Notes under the pieces: model-generated | What the model saw: only the letters and a program-made list of their open reading frames with translations | Databases searched by the model: none | What the model was told of the DNA's origin: nothing | Shown here: piece after piece, positions 1-6,700 of the stretch | How positions within the stretch are numbered: position 1 is the stretch's first letter | Layout: each line of letters opens with the position of its first letter | Made by a program: the position numbers and the translations under genes | Source: Paenibacillaceae bacterium | GTDB lineage: Bacteria; Bacillota; Bacilli; Paenibacillales; YIM-B00363 | Length of the DNA: 6,959 nt | Direction of reading: 5' to 3' | NCBI GenBank assembly: GCA_018969805.1 | Contig: JAGWXQ010000083.1 | Coordinates: 1-6,959 of the forward strand

Positions 1-974
1 TCAAACCGATCGCCGGGGAAACTTCACTCGATCTCAACCATATTTGGAATATCCCAGATCCAAACGACTCTAGTCAGACGCTGTATAAAATTACTTTGCT
101 CGATTGGATCAATCACAGTCCCCAAAAAACGTTTGAAGCAAATACGCAATATCAGTTGACTGCCAAAATAGAAGCCGTCCACCCAAGCATCTCTCTTCCC
201 GATCCCGCAGTTTCTTCAAATGAAAAGTATTTCTCAATTACGACAGCGGAGCAGACGACATACGGCAAAACAGCATCAGGATCTCCTGCAATCACAATTG
301 TATTTCCTAAGACCGAAACCACAATAACAAATAAGTTTATCCAGTTGCCAAAGACCAAGGAAGGACAAAAACCAAAAACGTCCGTAAACGACGATCATTT
401 TTCTGGAGTAGTTACGTGGGAAGATGAAAACGGGAACCTTATTCCCGGTAACGGTCTGTTTGAAGCCAATAAAAAATATACTGCAAAAATTACACTCACA
501 CCAAAATTGGGCTACACGTTATACGGTGTGCCACAAAATCATTTTAACGTCAGTACTGCAGAATCTACGAAGAACGTCGAAAATTCTGGGATCGTCACTG
601 CGAAATTTGGAGAAGCAACGGCCACAACACCGGTCAAAATAAACATTTCTGGTCTTCGTACAAAAGCGTACTACATGCCTGCAAAAACAATCAACAAAAC
701 GAATAATACACCATTTGAAAGCGAACAAATCACATGGAGCGCAACAAGTACTTTAACTGGATCAGCTGCGTTTCAATGCGGTTTCACCTCCACCAATCCT
801 CCTTATGATTGCTTTTTCAAACCGAATCACGCGTATCAAGCGGAATTCGTTCTCATCTTCCCTGCAGGCTACGATACGACCAAGTTGCAATCGGACTCAT
901 TCGTCGTGCTTAACGCAAATGATACGCAATATGATCCATTGACGAAAACAATCACGGCAAAATTTCCCAAAATT
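1..974 (+). repeat. Three diverged tandem protein modules (about 95-115 residues each)
   Basis: The units run roughly 1-317 (its beginning may be cut off), 324-611 and 627-974. Each has a Trp-containing strand (LLDW, VVTW, QITW), then an F-x-A/P-N-x-x-Y anchor (FEANTQY, FEANKKY, FKPNHAY), an alternating hydrophobic strand (LTAKIEAV, TAKITLTP, AEFVLIFP), an F-centred strand (KYFSITTAE, NHFNVSTAE, DSFVVLNAN) and a closing strand (AITIVFPK, IVTAKFGE, TITAKFPK). The middle unit is closest to the family form, with GYTLYGVPQNHF. The units have diverged strongly, so this is a protein repeat and not a near-identical DNA repeat. The pattern suggests Ig-like or other beta-sandwich stalk modules, but the fold is inference. 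Confidence 0.7.
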
Positions 975-1895
975 ATCGGTTTACCCACATCCGTCGATCT
1001 GATTTATACGATCCCACCACCGCCAACGTCCGATAGCAGTGCACCTCCTGTGTCCCTCCCAGCCCCCCCTGATACAAATACTGCTGCGCAGCTTGAAGAA
1101 CAGTACGCGTATATCCCCGCGAATACGAAAATGCCTTTGGGGCTTTCCACCACCGCAACTGATGTTTCGCTCGATGCATTTTTCATTGGAAAAACAGAAG
1201 TAAGCTACCGATTGTGGTATATGATCCGCGATTGGGCAACAAGTTTTGGTGGATACACGTTCGAATCTCTTGGCAGGGCGGGTAATCGTGGTACAGTCGG
1301 TGCAAAACCAACCGACGCGGATCAATTTGAACCCGTCACGACGATTACGTGGCGCGATATGATCGTTTGGCTCAATGCCTACTCTGAATATGACAGCCTC
1401 AGCACAGTATACTTGACGAATTCAAACGTGCCGGTACGAAATGCAAAGACGATCGATTCGGGCACCTTGATCGTTTCAGAAACGGCAAATGGATATCGGC
1501 TTCCGACCGACGCACAATGGGAAGCAGCGGCGCGCGGTCTCGGTACATCACCTGGAAGCATCACGGACTATATTTCTGTAACGGATGGCGGCACGACGAC
1601 GTACTGGCTAAAAGACGATTACGCCAGTGGGGCGATCGATAAAACGATCAACAGCTCGGAAACAAAACGCGTCGCCGTATTCGGAGATGGAAAAACTGCA
1701 ATCATCGGCAGCAAAACACCAAACACAAATAATGTATATGATATGACGGGCAATGTCGCAGAGCGTACGTTTGAAAAAACAATACGCGGTGGCCACTATG
1801 CGTCGTCATCTTCTGACCTTGGTGTCGGCCATGGAATAAACGGAGATATGGGAGGGGCAGACCCCCGGTACGGTTTTCGCATCGCAAAACAATAG
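1..1895 (+). CDS. Repeat-containing protein with C-terminal SUMF1/FGE-like domain (5' end missing)
   Basis: The frame is open from base 3 to the TAG at 1893-1895, giving 630 residues, so the start and any signal peptide lie outside the window; the in-frame TTG at 96 is not needed as a start. Three beta-rich modules come first (about 1-974), then a Pro/Ser-rich linker (about 1011-1082, with PPPPTSDSSAPP), then an FGE-sulfatase-like domain (about 1098-1889). Family signatures in that domain are EPVTTITWRDMIVWLNAYSE, NGYRLPTDAQWEAAARG, NVYDMTGNVAE, IRGGHY and a terminal YGFRIAK. Proteins combining such modules with this domain are familiar from Treponema and some other bacteria. True FGEs oxidise a sulfatase cysteine using two C-terminal cysteines; this domain contains none, so I infer a structural or binding role. 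The only two cysteines in the visible protein are in the third module (FQCGF and YDCFF) and could form a disulfide outside the cell. Export is inferred from this architecture, not seen. Family assignment is firm; function is unknown. Confidence 0.88.
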   Translation, partial: KPIAGETSLDLNHIWNIPDPNDSSQTLYKITLLDWINHSPQKTFEANTQYQLTAKIEAVHPSISLPDPAVSSNEKYFSITTAEQTTYGKTASGSPAITIVFPKTETTITNKFIQLPKTKEGQKPKTSVNDDHFSGVVTWEDENGNLIPGNGLFEANKKYTAKITLTPKLGYTLYGVPQNHFNVSTAESTKNVENSGIVTAKFGEATATTPVKINISGLRTKAYYMPAKTINKTNNTPFESEQITWSATSTLTGSAAFQCGFTSTNPPYDCFFKPNHAYQAEFVLIFPAGYDTTKLQSDSFVVLNANDTQYDPLTKTITAKFPKIIGLPTSVDLIYTIPPPPTSDSSAPPVSLPAPPDTNTAAQLEEQYAYIPANTKMPLGLSTTATDVSLDAFFIGKTEVSYRLWYMIRDWATSFGGYTFESLGRAGNRGTVGAKPTDADQFEPVTTITWRDMIVWLNAYSEYDSLSTVYLTNSNVPVRNAKTIDSGTLIVSETANGYRLPTDAQWEAAARGLGTSPGSITDYISVTDGGTTTYWLKDDYASGAIDKTINSSETKRVAVFGDGKTAIIGSKTPNTNNVYDMTGNVAERTFEKTIRGGHYASSSSDLGVGHGINGDMGGADPRYGFRIAKQ

Positions 1896-1918
1896 CCCCT
1901 TTTACAAGGGGGCTTTTC
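1894..1918 (+). terminator. Intrinsic terminator after the FGE-like gene, possibly bidirectional
   Basis: AGCCCCTTT at 1894-1902 can pair with AAGGGGGCT at 1906-1914. This makes a 9-bp stem with one G-U pair and a TAC loop, followed by TTTTC. The hairpin starts inside the stop codon of the plus-strand gene. Read on the minus strand it is followed by ATTGTTTT, a weaker T-tract, so it could also stop transcription running out of the yacP operon. Confidence 0.75.
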
Positions 1919-1994
1919 ACGCAATAAAAACTTCGATCACAGTTTGCCGTGTTCATCATACGCATCTGTATTTCAAACCATCGATCCGTTTCAC

Positions 1995-2020
1995 AAAAAC
2001 GCCTTCTGCTTTCTCGGCGC
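1995..2020 (-). terminator. Weak candidate terminator downstream of yacP
   Basis: On the minus strand a short stem (GCGCC with GGCGT, four Watson-Crick pairs plus one wobble) encloses a 12-base purine-rich loop and is followed by TTTTT at 1999-1995. It lies about 55 bases past the yacP stop. The stem is short, so the hairpin at 1894-1914 is an equal candidate for ending this operon. The rest of the 179-base convergent gap shows no gene or other site that I can support. Confidence 0.3.
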
Positions 2021-2074
2021 ATACACCATTCTGGAACGATGTGTTCGATCGGGAATGAGGATGAACATGCAGTA

Positions 2075-2584
2075 CTATTTTTGTTTCCGAAAATGGTGCA
2101 ATGCCGCACGTTGCTCTGGAGACAAAAAATGATCAAACGTATTTTGACGTGTGGCTTCGGGGGCAATCACACGATGCGCTTGCTGTGCGCAACGCTGCAC
2201 GTCTTCAAGCAACTCCATGACGGGTACACGCAAAGCACCAAGAGCGAACGTTGCAATTTGTTGGCGATGATCCGACGTGGCCACATACACTTGGCATGTG
2301 TCACTCATGTATGCGCGGACGTGGCGCTCAATGTACGTATCTGCTGTTTCCGTGCGGTTTGTGAAATGAACTTCGACCTTCGAATGCATTTGCCGCGCGG
2401 CACGTACGTTGACTTTGTACCCATCAAACACAATGATGCACTTTATGCCTGTATATGCCTGATAATTTGTGATGGAATCAATCAGCAGTTCTCTCGCTTG
2501 GGCCAATTGTTGCTCGCGCAACGAACGCAAGTGTGGCCACAAACCAATGACGTTGTATCCATCGATAAACATCAGCTTGTCCAC
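2075..2584 (-). CDS. yacP: NYN/PIN-like endoribonuclease of the YacP (Rae1) family
   Basis: The 169-residue protein matches the YacP family along its whole length. In Bacillus subtilis this protein (Rae1) is a ribosome-associated endonuclease that cuts certain mRNAs as they are translated. It opens with MFIDGYNVIGLWP (Asp8), continues with IIVFDGY (Asp54) and TETADTYIE (Asp82), and has VYVATSD (Asp105). These acidic residues sit where the NYN/PIN metal site is expected. It ends with LSPEQRAALHHFRK, matching the LSEE-type tail of the family, so the gene is complete. I chose the GTG at 2584 because AAAGGAGG lies 7 bases upstream of it and the family begins at this point; an in-frame start at 2617 would add 11 residues and lie upstream of that ribosome binding site. 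It is the last gene of the cysE-cysS-rlmB-yacP string and lies 73 bases after rlmB, as in Bacilli. The family's sigH neighbour does not follow. Confidence 0.92.
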   Translation of the reverse strand: MDKLMFIDGYNVIGLWPHLRSLREQQLAQARELLIDSITNYQAYTGIKCIIVFDGYKVNVRAARQMHSKVEVHFTNRTETADTYIERHVRAYMSDTCQVYVATSDHRQQIATFALGALRVPVMELLEDVQRCAQQAHRVIAPEATRQNTFDHFLSPEQRAALHHFRKQK

Positions 2585-2590
2585 GTCGGA

Positions 2591-2599
2591 TCCTCCTTT
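2591..2599 (-). promoter_or_regulatory. Ribosome binding site of yacP (decides the start)
   Basis: The minus strand reads AAAGGAGGA, a near-perfect anti-16S match, 7 bases before the GTG at 2584-2582. It rules out the longer start at 2617, which would lie upstream of it. Confidence 0.85.
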
Positions 2600-2657
2600 C
2601 ATATGATGAAAACTCAATCGGCACTTTTGTGAAACGAACCGAAAGTTTGAATGGGTA

Positions 2658-3410
2658 TCAACCGTACACCTTCGATCTTTGCCTCATCGCCTCATACAGC
2701 AATACCGCCGCCGCTACAGACGCGTTGAGCGACTGCATCTTGCCCGCCATTGGGATGCGCAACAACGCATCACACCGCTCCCGAACGAGCCGCGAAACGC
2801 CAGACGCTTCGCCACCAATGACGAGTGCCAATGGCACGGTCAAATCAACATCCCCCATCATCGATGCGTGTCCTTCGACGACCGTTCCAAACACCCATAG
2901 CCCTTCTTTCTTGAGCGTGTCGATCGTCTGCGCGATATTTGTCACCCGCGCAACGCGCACATGCGCACTCGCTCCCGCTGACGTCCGTGCAACGGTCGCA
3001 CTCAGCCCCGCAGACCGTCTCTTCGGGACGATGACCCCATGCGCGCCGACACAATCGACCGTGCGCAAAATCGAGCCCAAATTGTGCGGATCCTCTATGC
3101 CGTCTAAGACGACGAGCATCGGGCACTGTCCACCTTGTCTTGCCCCATGCACAAGCTCGTCCAGCGATGCATACGGTTGCGCGGCAGCTATGGCGACAAT
3201 GCCCTGATGCCGCACACCAGGGACAAGATGGTGCAACGTCGCCACATCGACATGTTGCACGGGAACATCTTGTTCGCGTGCACGTGCCACCCATCGTTCC
3301 ATCCCATGTGCCCCTGCACGCACAAACACTTTGTGCAGCGGCACCCCTGCTTCGAGTGCTTCCATCACGGGGTTTTTTCCCGCTATCACGGTCTGTCGCT
3401 CTTCATCCAT
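2658..3410 (-). CDS. rlmB: 23S rRNA (guanosine-2'-O)-methyltransferase, TrmH/SpoU family
   Basis: This is a 250-residue SPOUT methyltransferase, the usual length for RlmB/YacO. It uses S-adenosylmethionine to methylate a ribose in 23S rRNA (the E. coli enzyme acts on G2251). The N-terminal substrate-binding part starts with VIAGKNPVMEAL (residues 8-19) and ends with VRHQGIVAIAA (66-76). The knotted catalytic part carries motif 1 (DPHNLGSILRT, Asn110 and Arg116), motif 2 (LVIGGEASGVS, Glu201) and motif 3 (IPMAGKMQSLNASVA, Ser227 and Asn229). I chose the ATG at 3410 because the family begins at MDEERQTVIAG and GGGAG lies 9 bases upstream (3424-3420); an in-frame GTG at 3443 would add 11 residues. 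The first 8 bases overlap the end of cysS, which suggests translational coupling. In Bacillus the mini-RNase III gene separates these two genes; here it is absent. The precise nucleotide modified cannot be read from the sequence. Confidence 0.93.
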   Translation of the reverse strand: MDEERQTVIAGKNPVMEALEAGVPLHKVFVRAGAHGMERWVARAREQDVPVQHVDVATLHHLVPGVRHQGIVAIAAAQPYASLDELVHGARQGGQCPMLVVLDGIEDPHNLGSILRTVDCVGAHGVIVPKRRSAGLSATVARTSAGASAHVRVARVTNIAQTIDTLKKEGLWVFGTVVEGHASMMGDVDLTVPLALVIGGEASGVSRLVRERCDALLRIPMAGKMQSLNASVAAAVLLYEAMRQRSKVYG

Positions 3411-4854
3411 CGCTGTCCGCTCCCGTATGGCCCATATGTGCACCGGATCGTCTCCGCCAACGCACTCCTTGTGGCGTATCTTCTAAAATGATGCCCTCGC
3501 GTGCCAATGCATCGCGTATGTGATCGGCTTTCGCAAAATCTTTTGCTGCGCGCGCCTCTTGCCGCGCTGCAATGCGCGATGCAATGTCCGCATCGTCCAC
3601 TTTCGCCCGCACCGGAAGCAATCCCAGCACGTCGTCAAACAACAAAAACGCACGATGAATGTCGTGCAATACCCCTTGCACACGATCTCCCTGCAACACC
3701 GCATGCGCTTCGGTGACAAGGGAAAACCACGCAGTAAGGGCATCCGGTGTTTGAAAATCATCACTCATATGGGTGTGGAACGTGTGCACGATCTGTGCGA
3801 TGCGCGTGGAAGGCTCCGAACGTTCGTCTTCGCCGCACAACGCCTCTTCCACGAGCGCGTGCGCATGCGCGAGCCGCTCAATGGCGTTTGCCGCATGCGT
3901 CAATGCTTCTTCCGTAAGCTGTAAGGGGTTGCGATAGTGCGTCGCCAACACGACATAACGCAACGCCTCTGCACGATGGCGAGACAGCAGTTCTGATACA
4001 GACAACACGTTGCCGATCGATTTGGACATTTTTTCGGTTCCCCGCTGAATAAACGCATTGTGCATCCAGTGGCGCACATACGTCTGTCCCGTCCGCGACT
4101 CCGACTGTGCAATTTCACATTCGTGGTGTGGAAATTGTAAATCTGCGCCCCCGCCATGAATGTCAATCGTATCGCCCAAATACGCCCGCGCCATCGCAGA
4201 GCACTCAATATGCCAACCAGGCCGCCCCGTCCCCCACGGTGCTGGCCACGACGGCTCGCGCGCCTTCGATGATTTCCACAATGCAAAATCGTGAGGGCTC
4301 TCTTTGCGCTCATCGATCGCGACGCGAATGCCGTGCTGCAAAGCATCCATGCGCACATGCGTCAATCTGCCATACGTGGGAAACGATGCTGTACGAAAAT
4401 ATACGTCGCCATCGACCACGTACGCACAGCCCCGTTCAAGCAGCGCAGCGATAAACGCGACGATATCGTCGATATGCTCGGTCACGCGCGGGTGATGGTC
4501 CGCCCGTCGCACGCGCAACGCATCCATATCTTCCATAAAAAACGCAATATTGCGCTGGGCTACGTCGTGCATCGTCTCCCCATGCTGTTGGGCGCGATGA
4601 ATAATTTTGTCGTCCACATCGGTAATGTTGACGACGTATCGAACATGATAAAATTGAGACAAATACCGTCGAACCGTATCAAAAAAAATAAGCGGACGCG
4701 CATTTCCTATGTGAATCCGGTCGTACACCGTCGGTCCACATACGTACATATGTACGCGCTGCGGTTCGACAAGATGCAACGGCTCTTTTGACCGCGTCAT
4801 CGTGTTGTACACGTGCACGGCTACTGGCGGTGCCCCGTGTCGGTTTTGACCCAT
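3403..4854 (-). CDS. cysS: Cysteinyl-tRNA synthetase
   Basis: This class I aminoacyl-tRNA synthetase joins cysteine to tRNA-Cys using ATP. The 483 residues hold every expected signature: YVCGPTVYDRIHIGNAR (residues 37-53, with the HIGH-type HIGN at 48-51), VVNITDVDDKI (74-84), PGWHIECSAMA (212-222), DLQFPHHECEIAQ (238-250) and KMSKS (275-279). The zinc ligands known from E. coli correspond to Cys39, Cys218, His243 and Glu247. Where most members have HHENE, this one has HHECE, giving an extra Cys246 beside the zinc site. The C-terminal half is the usual helical and anticodon-binding region, with AKDFAKADHIRDAL near its end. The protein is somewhat longer than usual: about 12 extra residues at the N-terminus and a short Arg/Gly-rich tail. 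The ATG at 4854 directly follows the cysE stop and has AAAGGGGA about 11 bases upstream, so I kept it; a GTG near codon 13 would give the more usual start. The gene overlaps rlmB by 8 bases. Confidence 0.97.
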   Translation of the reverse strand: MGQNRHGAPPVAVHVYNTMTRSKEPLHLVEPQRVHMYVCGPTVYDRIHIGNARPLIFFDTVRRYLSQFYHVRYVVNITDVDDKIIHRAQQHGETMHDVAQRNIAFFMEDMDALRVRRADHHPRVTEHIDDIVAFIAALLERGCAYVVDGDVYFRTASFPTYGRLTHVRMDALQHGIRVAIDERKESPHDFALWKSSKAREPSWPAPWGTGRPGWHIECSAMARAYLGDTIDIHGGGADLQFPHHECEIAQSESRTGQTYVRHWMHNAFIQRGTEKMSKSIGNVLSVSELLSRHRAEALRYVVLATHYRNPLQLTEEALTHAANAIERLAHAHALVEEALCGEDERSEPSTRIAQIVHTFHTHMSDDFQTPDALTAWFSLVTEAHAVLQGDRVQGVLHDIHRAFLLFDDVLGLLPVRAKVDDADIASRIAARQEARAAKDFAKADHIRDALAREGIILEDTPQGVRWRRRSGAHMGHTGADSDG

Positions 4855-5529
4855 TTACGAGGCATCCCCTTTCGTATTTTGGGCAATGATGTCTTCTAGA
4901 GCTGCAATGCGGTCTTTGAGTGCTTCGATGTCCGCACGCATCAACCGATGAATGTCTGCATACGGATCCGGTACGTTTGCATGATCGAGCTTTCCGACAC
5001 GCACACCGTGCAACCGCACCAGCCGACCTGGATTTCCGACGACCGTGCTGTGTGGAGGCACATGCTCCAAAACGACCGCATTTGCCCCGATGCGTGCATG
5101 CGCACCGACGGTAAACGACCCGAGCACTTTCGCCCCAGCTCCAATCACGACGTGGTCTTCGATCGTCGGATGCCGCTTTCCGCGCTCTTTGCCCGTACCC
5201 CCCAGCGTCACGCCTTGATACAGCACGACATCATTGCCGATTTCGCACGTCTCTCCGATGACGACACCCATGCCGTGGTCGATAAACACCCGCTCGCCGA
5301 CGACCGCGCCCGGGTGTATTTCTATGCCCGTACACCAGCGAGACACCATCGAAATACACCGCGCAATTCCGTACCACCTTCTGCGGTACAGCACATGTGC
5401 CAGACGATGAAACCATATCGCATGCACACCGGCATACGTCACCACGACTTCTAACGCATGGCGTGCTGCAGGATCGTGGTCAAGCACCGCTTGCACGTCA
5501 GAGCGCATTTTTGCCCATGCACGCCACAT
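4855..5529 (-). CDS. cysE: Serine O-acetyltransferase
   Basis: CysE transfers acetyl from acetyl-CoA to serine, giving O-acetylserine, the carbon skeleton for cysteine. The 224-residue protein has the N-terminal helical region (VLDHDPAARHALEVVVTYAG, residues 15-34) and a left-handed beta-helix of hexapeptide repeats: GIEIHPGAVVG, IDHGMGVVIGETCEIG, YQGVTLGGTGKERGKRHP and VIGAGAKVLGSFTVGAHARI. The catalytic histidine is His85 in FIDHGMG, and Glu70 in EIHP stands where E. coli has its partner Asp, as in Bacillus enzymes. The C-terminus adds a likely coiled-coil (MRADIEALKDRIAALEDI). I chose the ATG at 5529 because Bacillus homologues begin there and GAGGAG lies 11 bases upstream (5546-5541); an in-frame GTG at 5541 overlaps that site. 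cysS starts on the next base after the stop, so enzyme and cognate synthetase are made together. Confidence 0.94.
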   Translation of the reverse strand: MWRAWAKMRSDVQAVLDHDPAARHALEVVVTYAGVHAIWFHRLAHVLYRRRWYGIARCISMVSRWCTGIEIHPGAVVGERVFIDHGMGVVIGETCEIGNDVVLYQGVTLGGTGKERGKRHPTIEDHVVIGAGAKVLGSFTVGAHARIGANAVVLEHVPPHSTVVGNPGRLVRLHGVRVGKLDHANVPDPYADIHRLMRADIEALKDRIAALEDIIAQNTKGDAS

Positions 5530-5624
5530 CGATGTCCGCACTCCTCAATCAAAATCACCTTCGCGCATGTCAACTCCACACACCGCAGACACTTCAAACC
5601 CGTTGATAACAAAATGTCTCTCCT

Positions 5625-5653
5625 ATACTATCATTTTCGTCAAAAAAATTCAA
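5625..5653 (-). promoter_or_regulatory. Probable sigma-A type promoter of the cysE operon
   Basis: The minus strand has TTGAAT at 5653-5648, exactly 17 bases, then TAGTAT at 5630-5625, each box matching 4 of 6 consensus bases. The region is A/T-rich against a GC-rich background. It would start a transcript near 5618 with a leader of about 90 bases before the cysE ATG. A second -35-like TTGACG (5643-5638) lacks a good partner. I saw no T-box signature in the leader. Confidence 0.45.
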
Positions 5654-5662
5654 GACGCGCGA

Positions 5663-6697
5663 TCATACCCGTACACATCGATGCGATGCCGCGCGCACGA
5701 GCCGATCCATCAGCGCTTCCCCCAGCCCGATGCGCGGGCACGCCTCTGCGTATACCCGCTCGATACGGGCATCGTCACACGCACGCAACGATGCGTACAA
5801 CGATTGCGCTGCCACACTGATGCGTCCACACGGTGCCAAGCACATGACGATGTCCGCTTCATACGCGGACGCACCAGACGCATATGCCAGCACCGCTGTA
5901 CGGTATCCACACGCACGATCTTCTCTCAATCGTTGTTGGATGTACTGTTGCACACGTTCCGTGCAGCCTTCTACGACACACATCGTACCACGAGGGGCAT
6001 AATGGGCGTGCCGTACACCCGGCGAAAGGGGGGCATTCGGACGGGGGTCGTTTTCGATTGGCGCCACCGCAGCGATGCGTTCGGCAGTCACTGCGCCATG
6101 ACGCAATATCGTCACGACACCCTTATCGACAACGACGACGGTCGATTCGATCCCTACGGGTACAGCCCCCCCATCAACGACACCGTCAATGTGCTCTGCC
6201 AAATCGTCCAAAACGTGTGCCGCTGTCGTAGGACTTGGCCTACCCGATACGTTGGCACTCGGAGCGGCAATCGGCACACCAACTGCCTCTAAAATCGCGC
6301 GCGCGATCGGATGATCCGGTACACGCACCCCGACACGCTGTGTATGCGCCATCACGGCCGGACACACCACACCCGCTTGTGCGGACAATACAAGCGTCAG
6401 TGGTCCTGGCCAAAACGCCTGCATCAGCGCAGTTTCGACCGGGTGCACCTCGCGCACGAGCGCGCGTGCTGCATCGGCTGTCGCAACGTGTACGATCAAA
6501 GGATTGTCCGTAGGGCGTCTTTTCGCTTCAAACAATCGCGCTACGGCTTCTGGGCACCCCGCATGCACACCGAGCCCATACACCGTCTCCGTCGGAAACG
6601 CCACCAGACCCCCTGCGCGCAAACATTGCGCCACTTCCAGCAGTGCCCCTGCCTGTTCATGGATGCGCCATACGCGCGCCCCTTTGCTTGTCTGCAT
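5663..6697 (-). CDS. ywlC: L-threonylcarbamoyladenylate synthase, long Sua5/YwlC type
   Basis: This enzyme makes threonylcarbamoyl-AMP from threonine, bicarbonate and ATP, the first step of t6A at position 37 of ANN-reading tRNAs. The YrdC-like catalytic domain (about residues 10-210) has FPTETVYGLG (34-43), AKRRPTDNPLIVHV (58-71), FWPGPLTLVL (95-104), RVGVRVPDHP (121-130), APSANVSGRPSPT (145-157) and IESTVV (183-188). The KRR, Ser147 and Asn149 positions correspond to the nucleotide and threonine site of the family. LSPGVRHAHYAP (224-235) is the characteristic linker to the C-terminal Sua5 domain (about 240-344), which sets this long type apart from short YrdC/TsaC. The length of 344 is normal. 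The ATG at 6697 lies 3 bases past the spoIIR stop with GGGG 9 bases upstream, so translation is probably coupled to spoIIR. In B. subtilis ywlC also lies close downstream of spoIIR. Confidence 0.95.
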   Translation of the reverse strand: MQTSKGARVWRIHEQAGALLEVAQCLRAGGLVAFPTETVYGLGVHAGCPEAVARLFEAKRRPTDNPLIVHVATADAARALVREVHPVETALMQAFWPGPLTLVLSAQAGVVCPAVMAHTQRVGVRVPDHPIARAILEAVGVPIAAPSANVSGRPSPTTAAHVLDDLAEHIDGVVDGGAVPVGIESTVVVVDKGVVTILRHGAVTAERIAAVAPIENDPRPNAPLSPGVRHAHYAPRGTMCVVEGCTERVQQYIQQRLREDRACGYRTAVLAYASGASAYEADIVMCLAPCGRISVAAQSLYASLRACDDARIERVYAEACPRIGLGEALMDRLVRAASHRCVRV

Positions 6698-6700
6698 GCG

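Noticed and set aside
96..98. TTG as the start codon of the FGE-like gene
   Set aside because: The same frame is open to the left edge with in-character sequence (LDLNHIWNIPDP), and there is no ribosome binding site before the TTG.
981..1325. Minus-strand open frame of 114 codons, rich in Cys and Arg
   Set aside because: It is antisense to the linker and FGE-like domain, whose plus-strand reading has clear family signatures.
1702..2166. Minus-strand open frame of 154 codons across the convergent gap, considered as a sigH remnant
   Set aside because: It overlaps both the FGE-like gene and yacP, shows no sigma-factor motif, and has the look of a chance frame.
1949..2632. Plus-strand open frame of 227 codons
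   Set aside because: It is antisense to yacP and has no recognisable motif or good ribosome binding site; YacP is complete on the other strand.
2629..3207. Plus-strand open frame of 192 codons
   Set aside because: It is antisense to rlmB, with a low-complexity Ala/Ser/Thr/Pro composition.
4743..4756. 14-base palindrome CGTACATATGTACG
   Set aside because: It lies within the conserved cysS codons for VHMY ahead of CGPT, so the protein sequence explains it; no second copy was seen.
5568..5573. Perfect -35 TTGACA on the minus strand in the cysE leader
   Set aside because: No acceptable -10 box lies 16-18 bases downstream, and it would place the start almost at the cysE ribosome binding site.
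5603..5631. Plus-strand promoter-like boxes TTGATA, 17 bases, TACTAT
   Set aside because: The match is fair, but it would transcribe only antisense to sua5 and overlaps the better-placed minus-strand promoter; the A/T-rich gap makes chance matches likely.
5567..6292. Plus-strand open frame of 241 codons
   Set aside because: It lies antisense to sua5, is rich in Arg, His and Thr as a shadow of GC-rich codons, and has no family signature, while the minus strand holds a full-length recognisable enzyme.
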